Shown here: positions 1-7,169 of the stretch, one piece after another
How positions within the stretch are numbered: position 1 is the first letter of the stretch
Layout: every line of letters starts with the position of its first letter
Source: JBBQSF01 sp038214085
GTDB taxonomy: Bacteria > Bacteroidota > Bacteroidia > Bacteroidales > CG2-30-32-10
Reading direction: 5' to 3'
DNA length: 17,937 nucleotides
NCBI GenBank assembly: GCA_038214085.1
Contig: JBBQSF010000059.1
Coordinates: 1 to 17,937 of the forward strand
Notes under the pieces: generated by a model
Seen by the model: the letters and a program-made list of their open reading frames with translations, nothing else
Databases searched by the model: none
Told to the model about the DNA's origin: nothing
Translations under genes and position numbers: made by a program

Positions 1-882
1 AACGACGGTAAGATTGTATTTAATTCTGTGGATAAAAACGTCCGTATTGAACTAAAGGCAATGGATGAAATTCTTACCGATGGCAAACTTATTCTGCATC
101 GAGGAATTTACAATAGAATTGTAAAAGAGTTTTCAAAAAAACCATTGTCGTTTGAGTTGCATACTTATGTTGATGCACCTGCTGGATCAGGCCTTGGAAC
201 TTCTTCAACACTTGTGGTAGCAATTCTTGGCGCTTTTACCGAATGGTTGCAATTGCCTTTGGGCGAATATGATATTGCGCACCTGGCCTATGAAATTGAA
301 CGTAACGACCTTAATATGGCAGGAGGGAAGCAAGATCAGTATGCTGCGACTTTTGGCGGAGTTAATTTTATGGAGTTTCTTTCGGACAAGGTAATTGTAA
401 ATCCTTTACGGATCAAGGATAAATATTTGCACGAACTGGCAAATAATTTAGTACTATACAATACTAAAACCAGCAGGCTTTCATCACAGATTATAGAAAA
501 GCAACAGGTAAATGTAAGAGCCAAAAATCCCAAATCACTCGAAGCAATGCATAAGCTTAAAGAACAGGCAGTCATGATGAAGGAAGCGCTGTTAACTGGT
601 AAACTTAATGATATTGGAGAAATATTAAATTTTGGTTGGCAGTTTAAAAAGCAAATGGCTGAAGGGATTACCAATCCAATGATTGACGAAATATATGACT
701 TGGCAATTAAAAATGGTTCTACAGGAGGAAAAATTTCCGGAGCAGGTGGCGGTGGATTTATTTTCTTTTATTGCCCTGGGAATACAAGATTTAAAGTGAT
801 AAGTGCTTTGGAAAAATTTGGCGGAGCTGCATTGAATTATGAATTTACAAGTTCCGGACTCACTACATGGACAGGAATTTAG
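1..882 (+). CDS. GHMP-family sugar kinase, 5'-truncated by window edge (D-glycero-D-manno-heptose-7-phosphate kinase-like)
   Basis: The reading frame is open from base 1, so the true start lies upstream. The GTG at 28 is probably an internal Val codon, and roughly 40-55 N-terminal residues are missing compared with the usual length of about 340. The GHMP ATP-binding loop appears as DAPAGSGLGTSSTL. Downstream come GGKQDQYAATFGG and the C-terminal glycine-rich motif SGAGGGGF, both usual in the HddA-like branch that phosphorylates heptose-7-phosphate on the way to GDP- or ADP-heptose for surface glycans. The family (ATP-dependent, cytoplasmic, small-molecule kinase) is clear. The heptose substrate is inferred from overall resemblance, and related fucose- or galactose-type kinases cannot be excluded without the N-terminus. 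The gene ends in TAG, four bases into the convergent cdaA gene, and its upstream neighbours are not visible. Confidence 0.85.
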   Translation, partial: NDGKIVFNSVDKNVRIELKAMDEILTDGKLILHRGIYNRIVKEFSKKPLSFELHTYVDAPAGSGLGTSSTLVVAILGAFTEWLQLPLGEYDIAHLAYEIERNDLNMAGGKQDQYAATFGGVNFMEFLSDKVIVNPLRIKDKYLHELANNLVLYNTKTSRLSSQIIEKQQVNVRAKNPKSLEAMHKLKEQAVMMKEALLTGKLNDIGEILNFGWQFKKQMAEGITNPMIDEIYDLAIKNGSTGGKISGAGGGGFIFFYCPGNTRFKVISALEKFGGAALNYEFTSSGLTTWTGI

Positions 883-891
883 CTTAGTTCC
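874..891. terminator. Imperfect dyad over the two convergent stop codons, possible weak terminator
   Basis: Bases 874-891 form an imperfect palindrome, GGAATT / AGTTCC around a 6-base loop, with one G-U pair if read as plus-strand RNA. It is centred exactly where the TAG of the kinase and the TAA of cdaA overlap. On the plus strand it is followed by a T-rich stretch near 902-916. The stem is short and AT-rich, so a role in ending transcription is only a suggestion. Confidence 0.22.
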
Positions 892-1670
892 CTAATCAAA
901 TATTCTTTTAGTTTTTCGCTCTTGATATGCATTTTGAGTACTGCTCCATCGGCAATGGAAATTTCACCCCGCTGTTCGGAAACCACAATGGCTATTGCAT
1001 CAGATTCCTCTGTAACTCCAACTGCTGCTCTGTGACGTAAGCCAACATTTTCAGGAAGATTTGATCGCTCAGATACAGGAAGCACACAACGCGCCGCTTT
1101 AATTCTGTTTCCGCTGATTATAAGAGCACCATCATGTAGTGGGCTGTTTTTGTAAAAGACACTTTCAATCAATTGCTTCGAAATTATTGAATTTATCAGC
1201 TCTCCAGTAAGAACATAAGAATGCAATTCGTTTTTTCTTGTAACAATGATCAATGCTCCGGTTTTGCTTTTTGCCATACTATCGCAAGCATTTACAATGG
1301 CATCAATATCCTGTGTTTCAAATTTATCTGTTTGCCACCTGAAAGAGAAAAAACTTTTTCCTGTTCTTTTTAAAAATCCCTGAGAACCCAGAAGGAGAAG
1401 GAACTGCCTTATTTCCTGCTGAAATACTATGATAAGGGCAATTACGCCAACACTTATAAATTGACCGAGAATTTCGCTCAAAAGTTCCATCTCAAATGCT
1501 TTAACCAGCATCCAAATCAGGTAAATGGCAATTATTCCCAAAAAAATACTTATTGCTCCTGTCCCTTTTATAAGACTGTACAACTGAAACAGCAAAAATG
1601 CCACAAGCAGGATATCAATAAAATCAATCCATCGGAGGGTTATAAAACCGGTAATAAATAGTAAATTCAT
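879..1670 (-). CDS. cdaA: Diadenylate cyclase CdaA (membrane-bound c-di-AMP synthase)
   Basis: This protein joins two ATP molecules into cyclic di-AMP, a second messenger that controls potassium and osmolyte transport and cell-wall homeostasis. The 263-residue product has three predicted transmembrane helices (about 15-33, 38-56 and 68-88), then a DisA_N (DAC) catalytic domain. The catalytic DGA motif is at 170-172 (HDGAL) and the RHR motif at 202-204 (LRHRAAVG), followed by SEQRGEIS near 231, so the active site looks intact. Length and layout match the CdaA type rather than the DNA-binding DisA. It lies 41 bases downstream of folP on the same strand, an arrangement I recall as common in Bacteroidota, so the two are probably co-transcribed. 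No CdaR-like regulator is next to it, unlike in Firmicutes. The start is the ATG complementary to 1668-1670. Confidence 0.95.
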   Translation of the reverse strand: MNLLFITGFITLRWIDFIDILLVAFLLFQLYSLIKGTGAISIFLGIIAIYLIWMLVKAFEMELLSEILGQFISVGVIALIIVFQQEIRQFLLLLGSQGFLKRTGKSFFSFRWQTDKFETQDIDAIVNACDSMAKSKTGALIIVTRKNELHSYVLTGELINSIISKQLIESVFYKNSPLHDGALIISGNRIKAARCVLPVSERSNLPENVGLRHRAAVGVTEESDAIAIVVSEQRGEISIADGAVLKMHIKSEKLKEYLIRELS

Positions 1671-1711
1671 CAGGATTCAAAAATAGTGAAAAGGCAGATA
1701 CAATTTTGGTT

Positions 1712-2581
1712 TTAAGAAATTTTATTTAATTCGGTAACAATTTTAACAGCTTCCACAGCTTCTTTAACATCATGAACCCTCAGTATATTGGCTCCTTTCA
1801 TTAATGCAATGGTATTTAAAACAGTGGTGCCATTCAATGCATTTTCAGGTTTTGTGTTCAGCACTTTGTTGACCATTGATTTTCGCGAAAATCCTGTTAG
1901 TATTGGTAATTCGAAAAAAGAAAATTTATCGAGGTGTTGCAATAAAGTATAGTTATGTTCTACTGTTTTTCCGAAACCAAAACCGGGATCAATAATGATA
2001 TCGCATACTCCAGCTTCTCTTAGCTTTGAAACCCGTTCCGAAAAATAAAACATCACTTCGTTAAAAACATTCAAATATTGTGGATTCTGCTGCATGTTTT
2101 CGGGGCTGCCTTTCATGTGCATTAAAATATAAGGAACATTTAATTCAGCAACAGTTGTGAACATTTTTTCGTCAAAAATTCCTCCGGAAATATCGTTAAT
2201 GATGTCGGCACCCGAATTTACTGCATTTCTGGCTATTTTAGAACGGAATGTATCAGCAGAAATAATGGAACTGTGAAAATGTTTTCTGATTAATTCTATT
2301 ATCGGTATCAACTTTTCTGATTCTTCACTTTCTGTAACACCTACTGATCCCGGTTTTGTAGAAACCGCACCTATATCGATAATGTCGGCTCCTTCCGAAA
2401 TCATTTTTTCAACCTGCTCAAGTATTTTTGAGACCGACTGAAATTTTCCGCCATCAAAAAAGGAATCGGGAGTAACATTCAGTATCCCCATTACCAAAGG
2501 TTTATCAAATGTTAATAACTTACCTTTGATATTTATCGGTTTAATTTGTGAAAATAATGTATTTTTATGCAGCGAATTCAT
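1712..2581 (-). CDS. folP: Dihydropteroate synthase
   Basis: The enzyme condenses 6-hydroxymethyl-dihydropterin diphosphate with p-aminobenzoate to make dihydropteroate in folate synthesis; it is the target of sulfonamides. The 289-residue protein shows the full TIM-barrel signature set. These are MGILNVTPDSFFDGG (31-45), a GAVSTKPG variant of the pterin-loop motif (71-78), SADTFRSK (108-115), INDISGG (128-134), MHMKG (154-158), DPGFGFGKT (198-206), GFSRKSM (230-236) and the closing RVHDV (268-272). About 30 residues precede the first motif, a short N-terminal extension. The start is the ATG complementary to 2579-2581. It is first in the folP-cdaA pair and diverges from the DUF1599 gene across 53 bases. 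Confidence 0.96.
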   Translation of the reverse strand: MNSLHKNTLFSQIKPINIKGKLLTFDKPLVMGILNVTPDSFFDGGKFQSVSKILEQVEKMISEGADIIDIGAVSTKPGSVGVTESEESEKLIPIIELIRKHFHSSIISADTFRSKIARNAVNSGADIINDISGGIFDEKMFTTVAELNVPYILMHMKGSPENMQQNPQYLNVFNEVMFYFSERVSKLREAGVCDIIIDPGFGFGKTVEHNYTLLQHLDKFSFFELPILTGFSRKSMVNKVLNTKPENALNGTTVLNTIALMKGANILRVHDVKEAVEAVKIVTELNKIS

Positions 2582-2634
2582 GCCTTGTAATGAATTTACA
2601 AAAATTATTAAAGTGCTAAATTAATAAAATAAAA
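2582..2634. promoter_or_regulatory. Divergent intergenic region, presumed promoters for folP-cdaA and the plus-strand cluster
   Basis: This 53-base AT-rich gap separates two divergently transcribed genes and so should hold both promoters. On the minus strand, TAATTTTTG (complement of 2599-2607) resembles the Bacteroidota -7 element TAnnTTTG, with one extra base. No clear -33 TTG sits at the right distance. No convincing element was found for the plus strand. Confidence 0.4.
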
Positions 2635-3183
2635 ATGAATCGAACTTCGGAACAATACGATGATGTGGTTAAAATTTGTAAAGATATTTTTATAAAAAAA
2701 ATGCAGGATTACGGCAGTGCTTGGAGGATTTTAAGAACTTCTTCGGTAACCGACCAAATATTTATCAAAGCACAACGAATCAGAAGCATTGAAGAAAAAG
2801 GAACGCAGAAAATAGAAGAAGGAATTCGTTCTGAGTATATAGGCATCATCAATTATTCAATCATCGGGCTGATTCAACTGGAACTCGGAATCGCATCTGA
2901 TGCCGACAGTCTGAAGGTGCAGCATGCTTCAGGACTTTTTGAGAAATACAGTGCAAATGCAAAAGCATTGATGGAAAACAAAAATCACGATTACGGCGAA
3001 GCATGGCGCGATATGCGTTTGAGCTCTCTTACGGATATAATTTTGATGAAACTCTTTCGCACCAAACAAATTGAGGACAACGACGGTAAAACATTTATTT
3101 CGGAAGGAATTGATGCAAATTATTACGACATGATTAATTACGCAGTTTTTGCGATGATAAAACTTATGGAAAATGAAGTTTAA
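2635..3183 (+). CDS. DUF1599 domain protein with two tandem copies of the domain
   Basis: The 182-residue, probably cytoplasmic protein consists almost wholly of two copies of one helical unit. Copy 1 has DYGSAWRILRTSSVTD at 25-40, then EEGIRSEY and INY at 72-74. Copy 2 has DYGEAWRDMRLSSLTD at 119-134, then SEGIDANY and INY at 167-169, an offset of 94-95 residues. This matches Pfam DUF1599, which I recall being renamed a nucleotide-modification-associated domain after its links to phage and modified-base systems. No catalytic function is established, and the conserved Asp, Arg, Glu and Lys residues hint at a phosphate or nucleotide ligand. It is the first gene of the plus-strand run, 50 bases before the DoxX-like gene. 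The ATG at 2635 is the first in frame. The family is clear, the function unknown. Confidence 0.88.
   Translation: MNRTSEQYDDVVKICKDIFIKKMQDYGSAWRILRTSSVTDQIFIKAQRIRSIEEKGTQKIEEGIRSEYIGIINYSIIGLIQLELGIASDADSLKVQHASGLFEKYSANAKALMENKNHDYGEAWRDMRLSSLTDIILMKLFRTKQIEDNDGKTFISEGIDANYYDMINYAVFAMIKLMENEV
2701..3180 (+). repeat. Intragenic duplication: two DUF1599 units offset by about 94 residues
   Basis: The block DYG-x-AWR-x2-R-x-SS-x-TD occurs at nucleotides 2707-2754 and again at 2989-3036. Each is followed by I-x2-K, an arginine, IE and an EGI-x4-Y-x3-INY block. The copies are conserved in protein but diverged in DNA, which indicates an old duplication. Confidence 0.85.
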
Positions 3184-3233
3184 TTTAATCTATTGCTTTC
3201 AAACAACAAAATTATTAAGAAATTCAGAATATT

Positions 3234-4358
3234 ATGAGAATACTCAGAATCATCAGCAGAACACTTGTCGGATTGACATTTGTTTTTTCAGGATTTGTAA
3301 AAGCCGTTGATCCGCTAGGCAGCACCTACAAATTTCAGGAATACTTTGAAGTTTACGGCATGGAATGGTTTCACAATTTTGCATTGCCAATGGCAATTAT
3401 TTTATGTGCTGTAGAATTTACTCTGGGTGTAATGCTTGTTTTTGGAGTGAAACCAAAGCTTTCAGCATGGCTTACTTTGATCATGATGAGTTTTTTTACA
3501 GTACTTACGCTGCTTTCAGCAATTAATAATCCGGTTTCCGATTGCGGATGCTTCGGTGATGCTGTTAAACTTACCAATTGGGAAACATTTTACAAAAATG
3601 TTGTTTTAATGGTTTTTGTGCTTTTCCTTGTTCTTACACTTAAAAAATCAAAACCTGCTTTCGGCATTCGCGGAACATATTATACAATTGTGATGGGGGC
3701 GGGGTTTATTGTATTTATTTCTGTCTGGGGGCTCCGTCATTTGCCGGTTATTGATTTTCTTCCCTGGAAAAAAGGTGTGAAAATTTCGGAGCAAGTGCTT
3801 GCAACACCAGAAGTTGCCGATGTGTTTTTGGTTTATAAAAATAAGAAAACTGGTGCTACTGTTGAATATACTTCAAAAACTTTGCCCTGGCAGGATTCTG
3901 TTTTAATGTCGAATCTTGAATTTGTTGAACAAAAAAAGAAAGTCATTACACCATTTAAAGAAGCACCAATTCATGATTTTATTATAAGCGATTCGGATGG
4001 AAACATAATCACTGATCAGGTTATAGGATATCAGGGCGCTCAATTTCTTTTAGTAGCCTACGATTTGAGTAAAGCAGATAAAGGTGGATTTTTAAAAATT
4101 AATGCATTTTCTGCTGCAGCTGAAAAGGACAGCATTCCATTTGTTGCACTTACGGGCTCAATACCCGAAACCGTTGATGATTTTAGGCACGATATTCAGG
4201 CCATGTATCCATTTTATACTGTTGATGAAACTGCATTAAAAGCTGTGGTAAGAGCCAGCCCAGGACTCGTGTTGCTGAATAATGGAGTTGTGATAATGAA
4301 ATGGCATTACAACGATTTTCCTGAATACAGCACTGTTAAAGAAAAATACTTGAAATAA
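3234..4358 (+). CDS. DoxX/MauE-like redox-associated membrane protein with C-terminal thioredoxin-like domain (BT_3928 family)
   Basis: The N-terminal part (about 1-165) is a DoxX/MauE-type membrane domain with four to five hydrophobic helices. Its loop motif SDCGCFGD carries Cys104 and Cys106, a C-x-C pair typical of this redox-associated group. Residues about 190-374 look like a thioredoxin/TlpA-type fold: a DSDGN hairpin, FLLVAYDLS strand, VALTGS strand, a SPG cis-Pro loop, and GLVLLNNGVVIMKWHYNDFP. This half has no cysteine at all, so it cannot work as a classic C-x-x-C thioredoxin. The whole matches what I remember as the Bacteroidota-specific BT_3928 family, whose usual neighbours are the DUF1599 and tpiA genes. 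A role in envelope thiol or quinone redox chemistry is an inference. The ABC permease gene starts seven bases downstream. Confidence 0.82.
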   Translation: MRILRIISRTLVGLTFVFSGFVKAVDPLGSTYKFQEYFEVYGMEWFHNFALPMAIILCAVEFTLGVMLVFGVKPKLSAWLTLIMMSFFTVLTLLSAINNPVSDCGCFGDAVKLTNWETFYKNVVLMVFVLFLVLTLKKSKPAFGIRGTYYTIVMGAGFIVFISVWGLRHLPVIDFLPWKKGVKISEQVLATPEVADVFLVYKNKKTGATVEYTSKTLPWQDSVLMSNLEFVEQKKKVITPFKEAPIHDFIISDSDGNIITDQVIGYQGAQFLLVAYDLSKADKGGFLKINAFSAAAEKDSIPFVALTGSIPETVDDFRHDIQAMYPFYTVDETALKAVVRASPGLVLLNNGVVIMKWHYNDFPEYSTVKEKYLK

Positions 4359-4365
4359 ATTTACA

Positions 4366-5448
4366 GTGTATCGTTTTATTCTAAAAAGATTTTTTTACGG
4401 ATTGTTAGTATTGCTGGGAGTTATCACGGTAGTATTTGTTCTTTTTAATATTTTGCCTGGCGATCCTGCACGTATGATGCTGGGGCAACGTGCCGATATC
4501 ACTTCGGTTGATGCAATTAATAAAGACTTGGGAAGAGACAAATCAATAGGAATTCAATACCTGAATTATTTGAACGATCTTTCACCACTTTCAGTATTTA
4601 ATACCGCGGATAAAGAATCCTCTAACTATTACGATACCAGCAAATACCAGAGTGCCGCCCTTCTTTTTAACCTTTCGGAGAACAATGCTCTTGTGCTAAA
4701 AACACCTTATTTGCGACGTTCTTATCAGTCGAAGAGAAATGTAAGCGAGATTCTGGCTGAAGCGTTCCCTAATACTGCAATTCTTGCTTTTGCTGCAATA
4801 CTTTTTGCAATGGTTGTAGGAGTTGTGATCGGTGTCTTTAGCGCAATAAAAAAAGATACTATTTACGATAAAAGTGCACTGGTTTTATCCGTACTAGGGA
4901 TGTCGTTGCCTTCCTTTTTTGCGGCAATTCTGATAGCATGGGTGTTTGCTTTTGTACTTGGAAACTTAACAGGATTGAATATGTACGGCAGTTTATATAC
5001 TGTTGATGATTTTGGAGAAGGAGAGTTTTTATCCCTGAAAAACTTGATACTTCCGGCTCTGACTCTTGGAATTCGACCTTTGGCTATTGTGGTTGAACTG
5101 ACACGTAATTCACTGTTGGATGTGTTATCGCAGGATTATATTCGCACAGCAAGGGCGAAAGGTTTAAGCAACTACAATGTAATTGCTAAGCATGCGTTGA
5201 AAAATGCAATGAATCCAGTATTTACTGCTATATCAGGCTGGCTGGCTTCCTTGCTCGCGGGTGCTGTTTTTGTTGAGTATGTTTTCGACTGGAAAGGAAT
5301 AGGCGTCGTTATCGTTGAAGCCCTAGAAAAGTATGATTTTCCTGTATTGATGGGTGCCGTAATGTTTATTTCCGTAATTTTAGTTTTTATTAATATCTTT
5401 ATGGATATTTTATATGGATGGCTCGATCCCAAAGTCAGGCTTTCATAA
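4366..5448 (+). CDS. DppB/OppB-type ABC transporter permease, orphan subunit
   Basis: This 360-residue inner-membrane protein has the layout of the first permease of peptide/nickel ABC importers. The N-terminal helix (RFILKRFFYGLLVLLGVITV) leads to the LPGDPARMMLG motif (30-40). A long periplasmic insert (about 45-125) follows, then five more helices, an EAA-like cytoplasmic loop (YIRTARAKGLSNY, 258-270) that contacts the ATPase, and the family ending YGWLDPKVRL. The large insert after helix 1 is, from memory, usual in the Bacteroidota version. No partner permease, ATPase or binding protein is in the window, so its partners must be elsewhere. The start is GTG at 4366: the frame hits a stop at 4351-4353 and offers no ATG, and the gap to the previous stop is seven bases, which suggests translational coupling. 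The substrate cannot be told. Confidence 0.87.
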   Translation: MYRFILKRFFYGLLVLLGVITVVFVLFNILPGDPARMMLGQRADITSVDAINKDLGRDKSIGIQYLNYLNDLSPLSVFNTADKESSNYYDTSKYQSAALLFNLSENNALVLKTPYLRRSYQSKRNVSEILAEAFPNTAILAFAAILFAMVVGVVIGVFSAIKKDTIYDKSALVLSVLGMSLPSFFAAILIAWVFAFVLGNLTGLNMYGSLYTVDDFGEGEFLSLKNLILPALTLGIRPLAIVVELTRNSLLDVLSQDYIRTARAKGLSNYNVIAKHALKNAMNPVFTAISGWLASLLAGAVFVEYVFDWKGIGVVIVEALEKYDFPVLMGAVMFISVILVFINIFMDILYGWLDPKVRLS

Positions 5449-5482
5449 CTTGGATTTATAATTAATTCTAAATTTTAAAAAT

Positions 5483-6244
5483 ATGAGAAAGAAAATTGTT
5501 GCTGGAAACTGGAAAATGAATAAAACCTTCGAAGAAGCTATCGATTTGGTTAGTGACATTATGGTCGAATTTCGCAGTGGAAAATTACCCGAAGGTATTC
5601 ATGTGATTTTTGCTCCGCCGTTCCCATATTTAAAAAGTGTATCTGTTTTAATTGATCTTCCGAAAGTTTTTGTTGCTGCGCAGAATTGCCATTATAAGGA
5701 AAGTGGTGCTTTTACAGGTGAAATATCTGCTGATATGATTCGCTCGTGTGGAGCTCAATATGCAATTATTGGTCATTCCGAACGCAGATTGTATTTTAAT
5801 GAAACTGATGAATTGCTTGCGCAGAAAGTAAATGCGACTCTTAAGGCTGAAATTGTTCCAATTTTTTGCTGTGGAGAAGTTAAGGAAGAACGTGAGAAAG
5901 GAATTCAAAACCAAGTGGTTTCTTCGCAGATAGCAAATGCATTATTCCATTTATCAGTAGAAGAAATTCAAAATGTCATTATTGCGTATGAACCAGTTTG
6001 GGCAATAGGAACCGGACTTACTGCAACAGCTGAGCAAGCTCAGGAAATGCACGCCTTTATTCGGGGGCTCTTTAGCAAACATTATGGAAATGAAACTGCA
6101 GAAAATATAAGTATTTTGTATGGTGGAAGTTGCAATGCACAAAATGCCCGCGAACTTTTTGCCAACCCCGATGTTGATGGTGGTTTAATCGGTGGAGCTT
6201 CGCTTAAAGTCGCAGATTTTGTTTCAATTGTTAATTCTTTTTAA
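5483..6244 (+). CDS. tpiA: Triosephosphate isomerase
   Basis: The enzyme interconverts dihydroxyacetone phosphate and glyceraldehyde-3-phosphate in glycolysis and gluconeogenesis. The 253-residue product is of standard length and all catalytic parts are present: AGNWKMN with Asn9 and Lys11, the IIGHSERR block with catalytic His98, AYEPVWAIGTG with the general base Glu170 followed by loop 6, and the phosphate-binding ILYGGS and GGLIGGASL near the C-terminus. Its dihydroxyacetone phosphate product also feeds glycerol-3-phosphate, the substrate of plsY downstream, although that link may be chance. It begins at the ATG at 5483, 34 bases after the permease gene, and is followed by the longest gap of the window (79 bases). 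Confidence 0.98.
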   Translation: MRKKIVAGNWKMNKTFEEAIDLVSDIMVEFRSGKLPEGIHVIFAPPFPYLKSVSVLIDLPKVFVAAQNCHYKESGAFTGEISADMIRSCGAQYAIIGHSERRLYFNETDELLAQKVNATLKAEIVPIFCCGEVKEEREKGIQNQVVSSQIANALFHLSVEEIQNVIIAYEPVWAIGTGLTATAEQAQEMHAFIRGLFSKHYGNETAENISILYGGSCNAQNARELFANPDVDGGLIGGASLKVADFVSIVNSF

Positions 6245-6323
6245 TAATTATTAACAATTCAGAATACTACAGAATCGCGAAATACGTTTACATTTATTGG
6301 TTTATTCTGATTAATATATTACA
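6245..6323 (+). other. 79-base intergenic gap between tpiA and prmA with a weak inverted repeat
   Basis: This is the longest non-coding stretch. It is AT-rich and holds a loose inverted repeat, TCAGAATA at 6259-6266 and TATTCTGA at 6303-6310, with a 36-base spacer. TACGTTTA at 6283-6290 is one base from the Bacteroidota -7 consensus, but no -33 element is evident. A promoter for prmA could lie here; nothing is firm. Confidence 0.2.
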
Positions 6324-7151
6324 ATGAATTATTATCAATACTCATTTACATTTAGTGACAGTTCTCAGTCAGAGATACTTGTTGCAATGCTTGCTGATAA
6401 GGGATTTGAGAGTTTTGTTGAGAATGAAAAAGGCTTAGATGCATACATTTCTGAAACAGAACATGCTAAGCTTTCACTCGGATTTGTTGAAGAAATAACT
6501 GCATTTGTTTCTTGTAAAGTAAAATCAGAATTGATAATAGAGCGCAACTGGAATCAGGAATGGGAGAATGATTATCCAATGGTTGTTATTGATGATATAT
6601 GTTCTGTAAGAGCGCCATTTCACAAGGCTTTGCCGAATGTCAAATATGATATTGTTATTGAGCCGAAAATGTCTTTTGGAACTGCTCATCACGAAACCAC
6701 ATATCAAATGATTCAATACCTTATGGAATCAGATGTTAAGGGCAAAGCGGTATTGGATATGGGCTGCGGAACTGGTGTTCTGGCTGTTTTGGCTGCAAAA
6801 ATGACTGCCGAATCAGTTGTTGCTGTGGATAATGATGAATGGGCGTTCAGGAATTGTTCCGAAAATGTATTGCTAAATAATACTCCAGAAATAAGTGTTT
6901 TTTTAGGCGACTCCAGCCTTCCCGAACTGGGAATTTATGACATTATCATTGCAAATATCAACAGGAACATTCTGCTTAAGGATATTCCTGTTTATTCGAA
7001 ACATATTTATTCGGGTGGCAAACTGTTCCTAAGCGGTTTTTACACCGAAGATCTTTCTATGATTACAAATAAGGCAATAGAGTGTGGCTTTGCTTTCGAC
7101 GGAAATAAAACCCGTAATAATTGGGTTGCAGCTCGATATACAAAGGTTTAA
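6324..7151 (+). CDS. prmA: Ribosomal protein L11 methyltransferase
   Basis: PrmA trimethylates ribosomal protein L11 using S-adenosylmethionine in the cytoplasm. The 275-residue protein has the N-terminal substrate-binding domain (about 1-95) with NWNQEWENDY, then the family hallmark at 113-125, here EPKMSFGTAHHET. The SAM-binding motif I is VLDMGCGTGVLAV (143-155), followed by the acidic loop VDND (168-171) and IIANINRNIL around 198-207. The hallmark usually reads FGTGHH or FGTGTH; here the second glycine is alanine, an unusual but conservative change next to the substrate site. Order and length are otherwise normal. It begins at the ATG at 6324, 79 bases after tpiA, and ends 18 bases before the 1492-codon gene. 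Confidence 0.95.
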   Translation: MNYYQYSFTFSDSSQSEILVAMLADKGFESFVENEKGLDAYISETEHAKLSLGFVEEITAFVSCKVKSELIIERNWNQEWENDYPMVVIDDICSVRAPFHKALPNVKYDIVIEPKMSFGTAHHETTYQMIQYLMESDVKGKAVLDMGCGTGVLAVLAAKMTAESVVAVDNDEWAFRNCSENVLLNNTPEISVFLGDSSLPELGIYDIIIANINRNILLKDIPVYSKHIYSGGKLFLSGFYTEDLSMITNKAIECGFAFDGNKTRNNWVAARYTKV

Positions 7152-7160
7152 TCTTAAAAT

Positions 7161-7164
7161 GGAG
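7161..7164 (+). promoter_or_regulatory. Possible Shine-Dalgarno GGAG for the 7170 gene
   Basis: GGAG lies five bases before the ATG at 7170, the expected distance for a Shine-Dalgarno. Most other genes here have AT-rich, SD-free leaders, as is usual in Bacteroidota, so this may be fortuitous or may mark stronger initiation. Confidence 0.3.
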
Positions 7165-7169
7165 ATTAT

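Noticed and set aside
1461..1661. Plus-strand 66-residue ORF inside cdaA
   Set aside because: Lies opposite the membrane-helix codons of a well-supported gene; Gln/Lys/Asn-rich shadow without features.
6259..6310. Inverted repeat TCAGAATA / TATTCTGA between tpiA and prmA as a terminator
   Set aside because: The loop is 36 bases, the stem is AT-rich and no T-run follows it, so a Rho-independent terminator is not supported.
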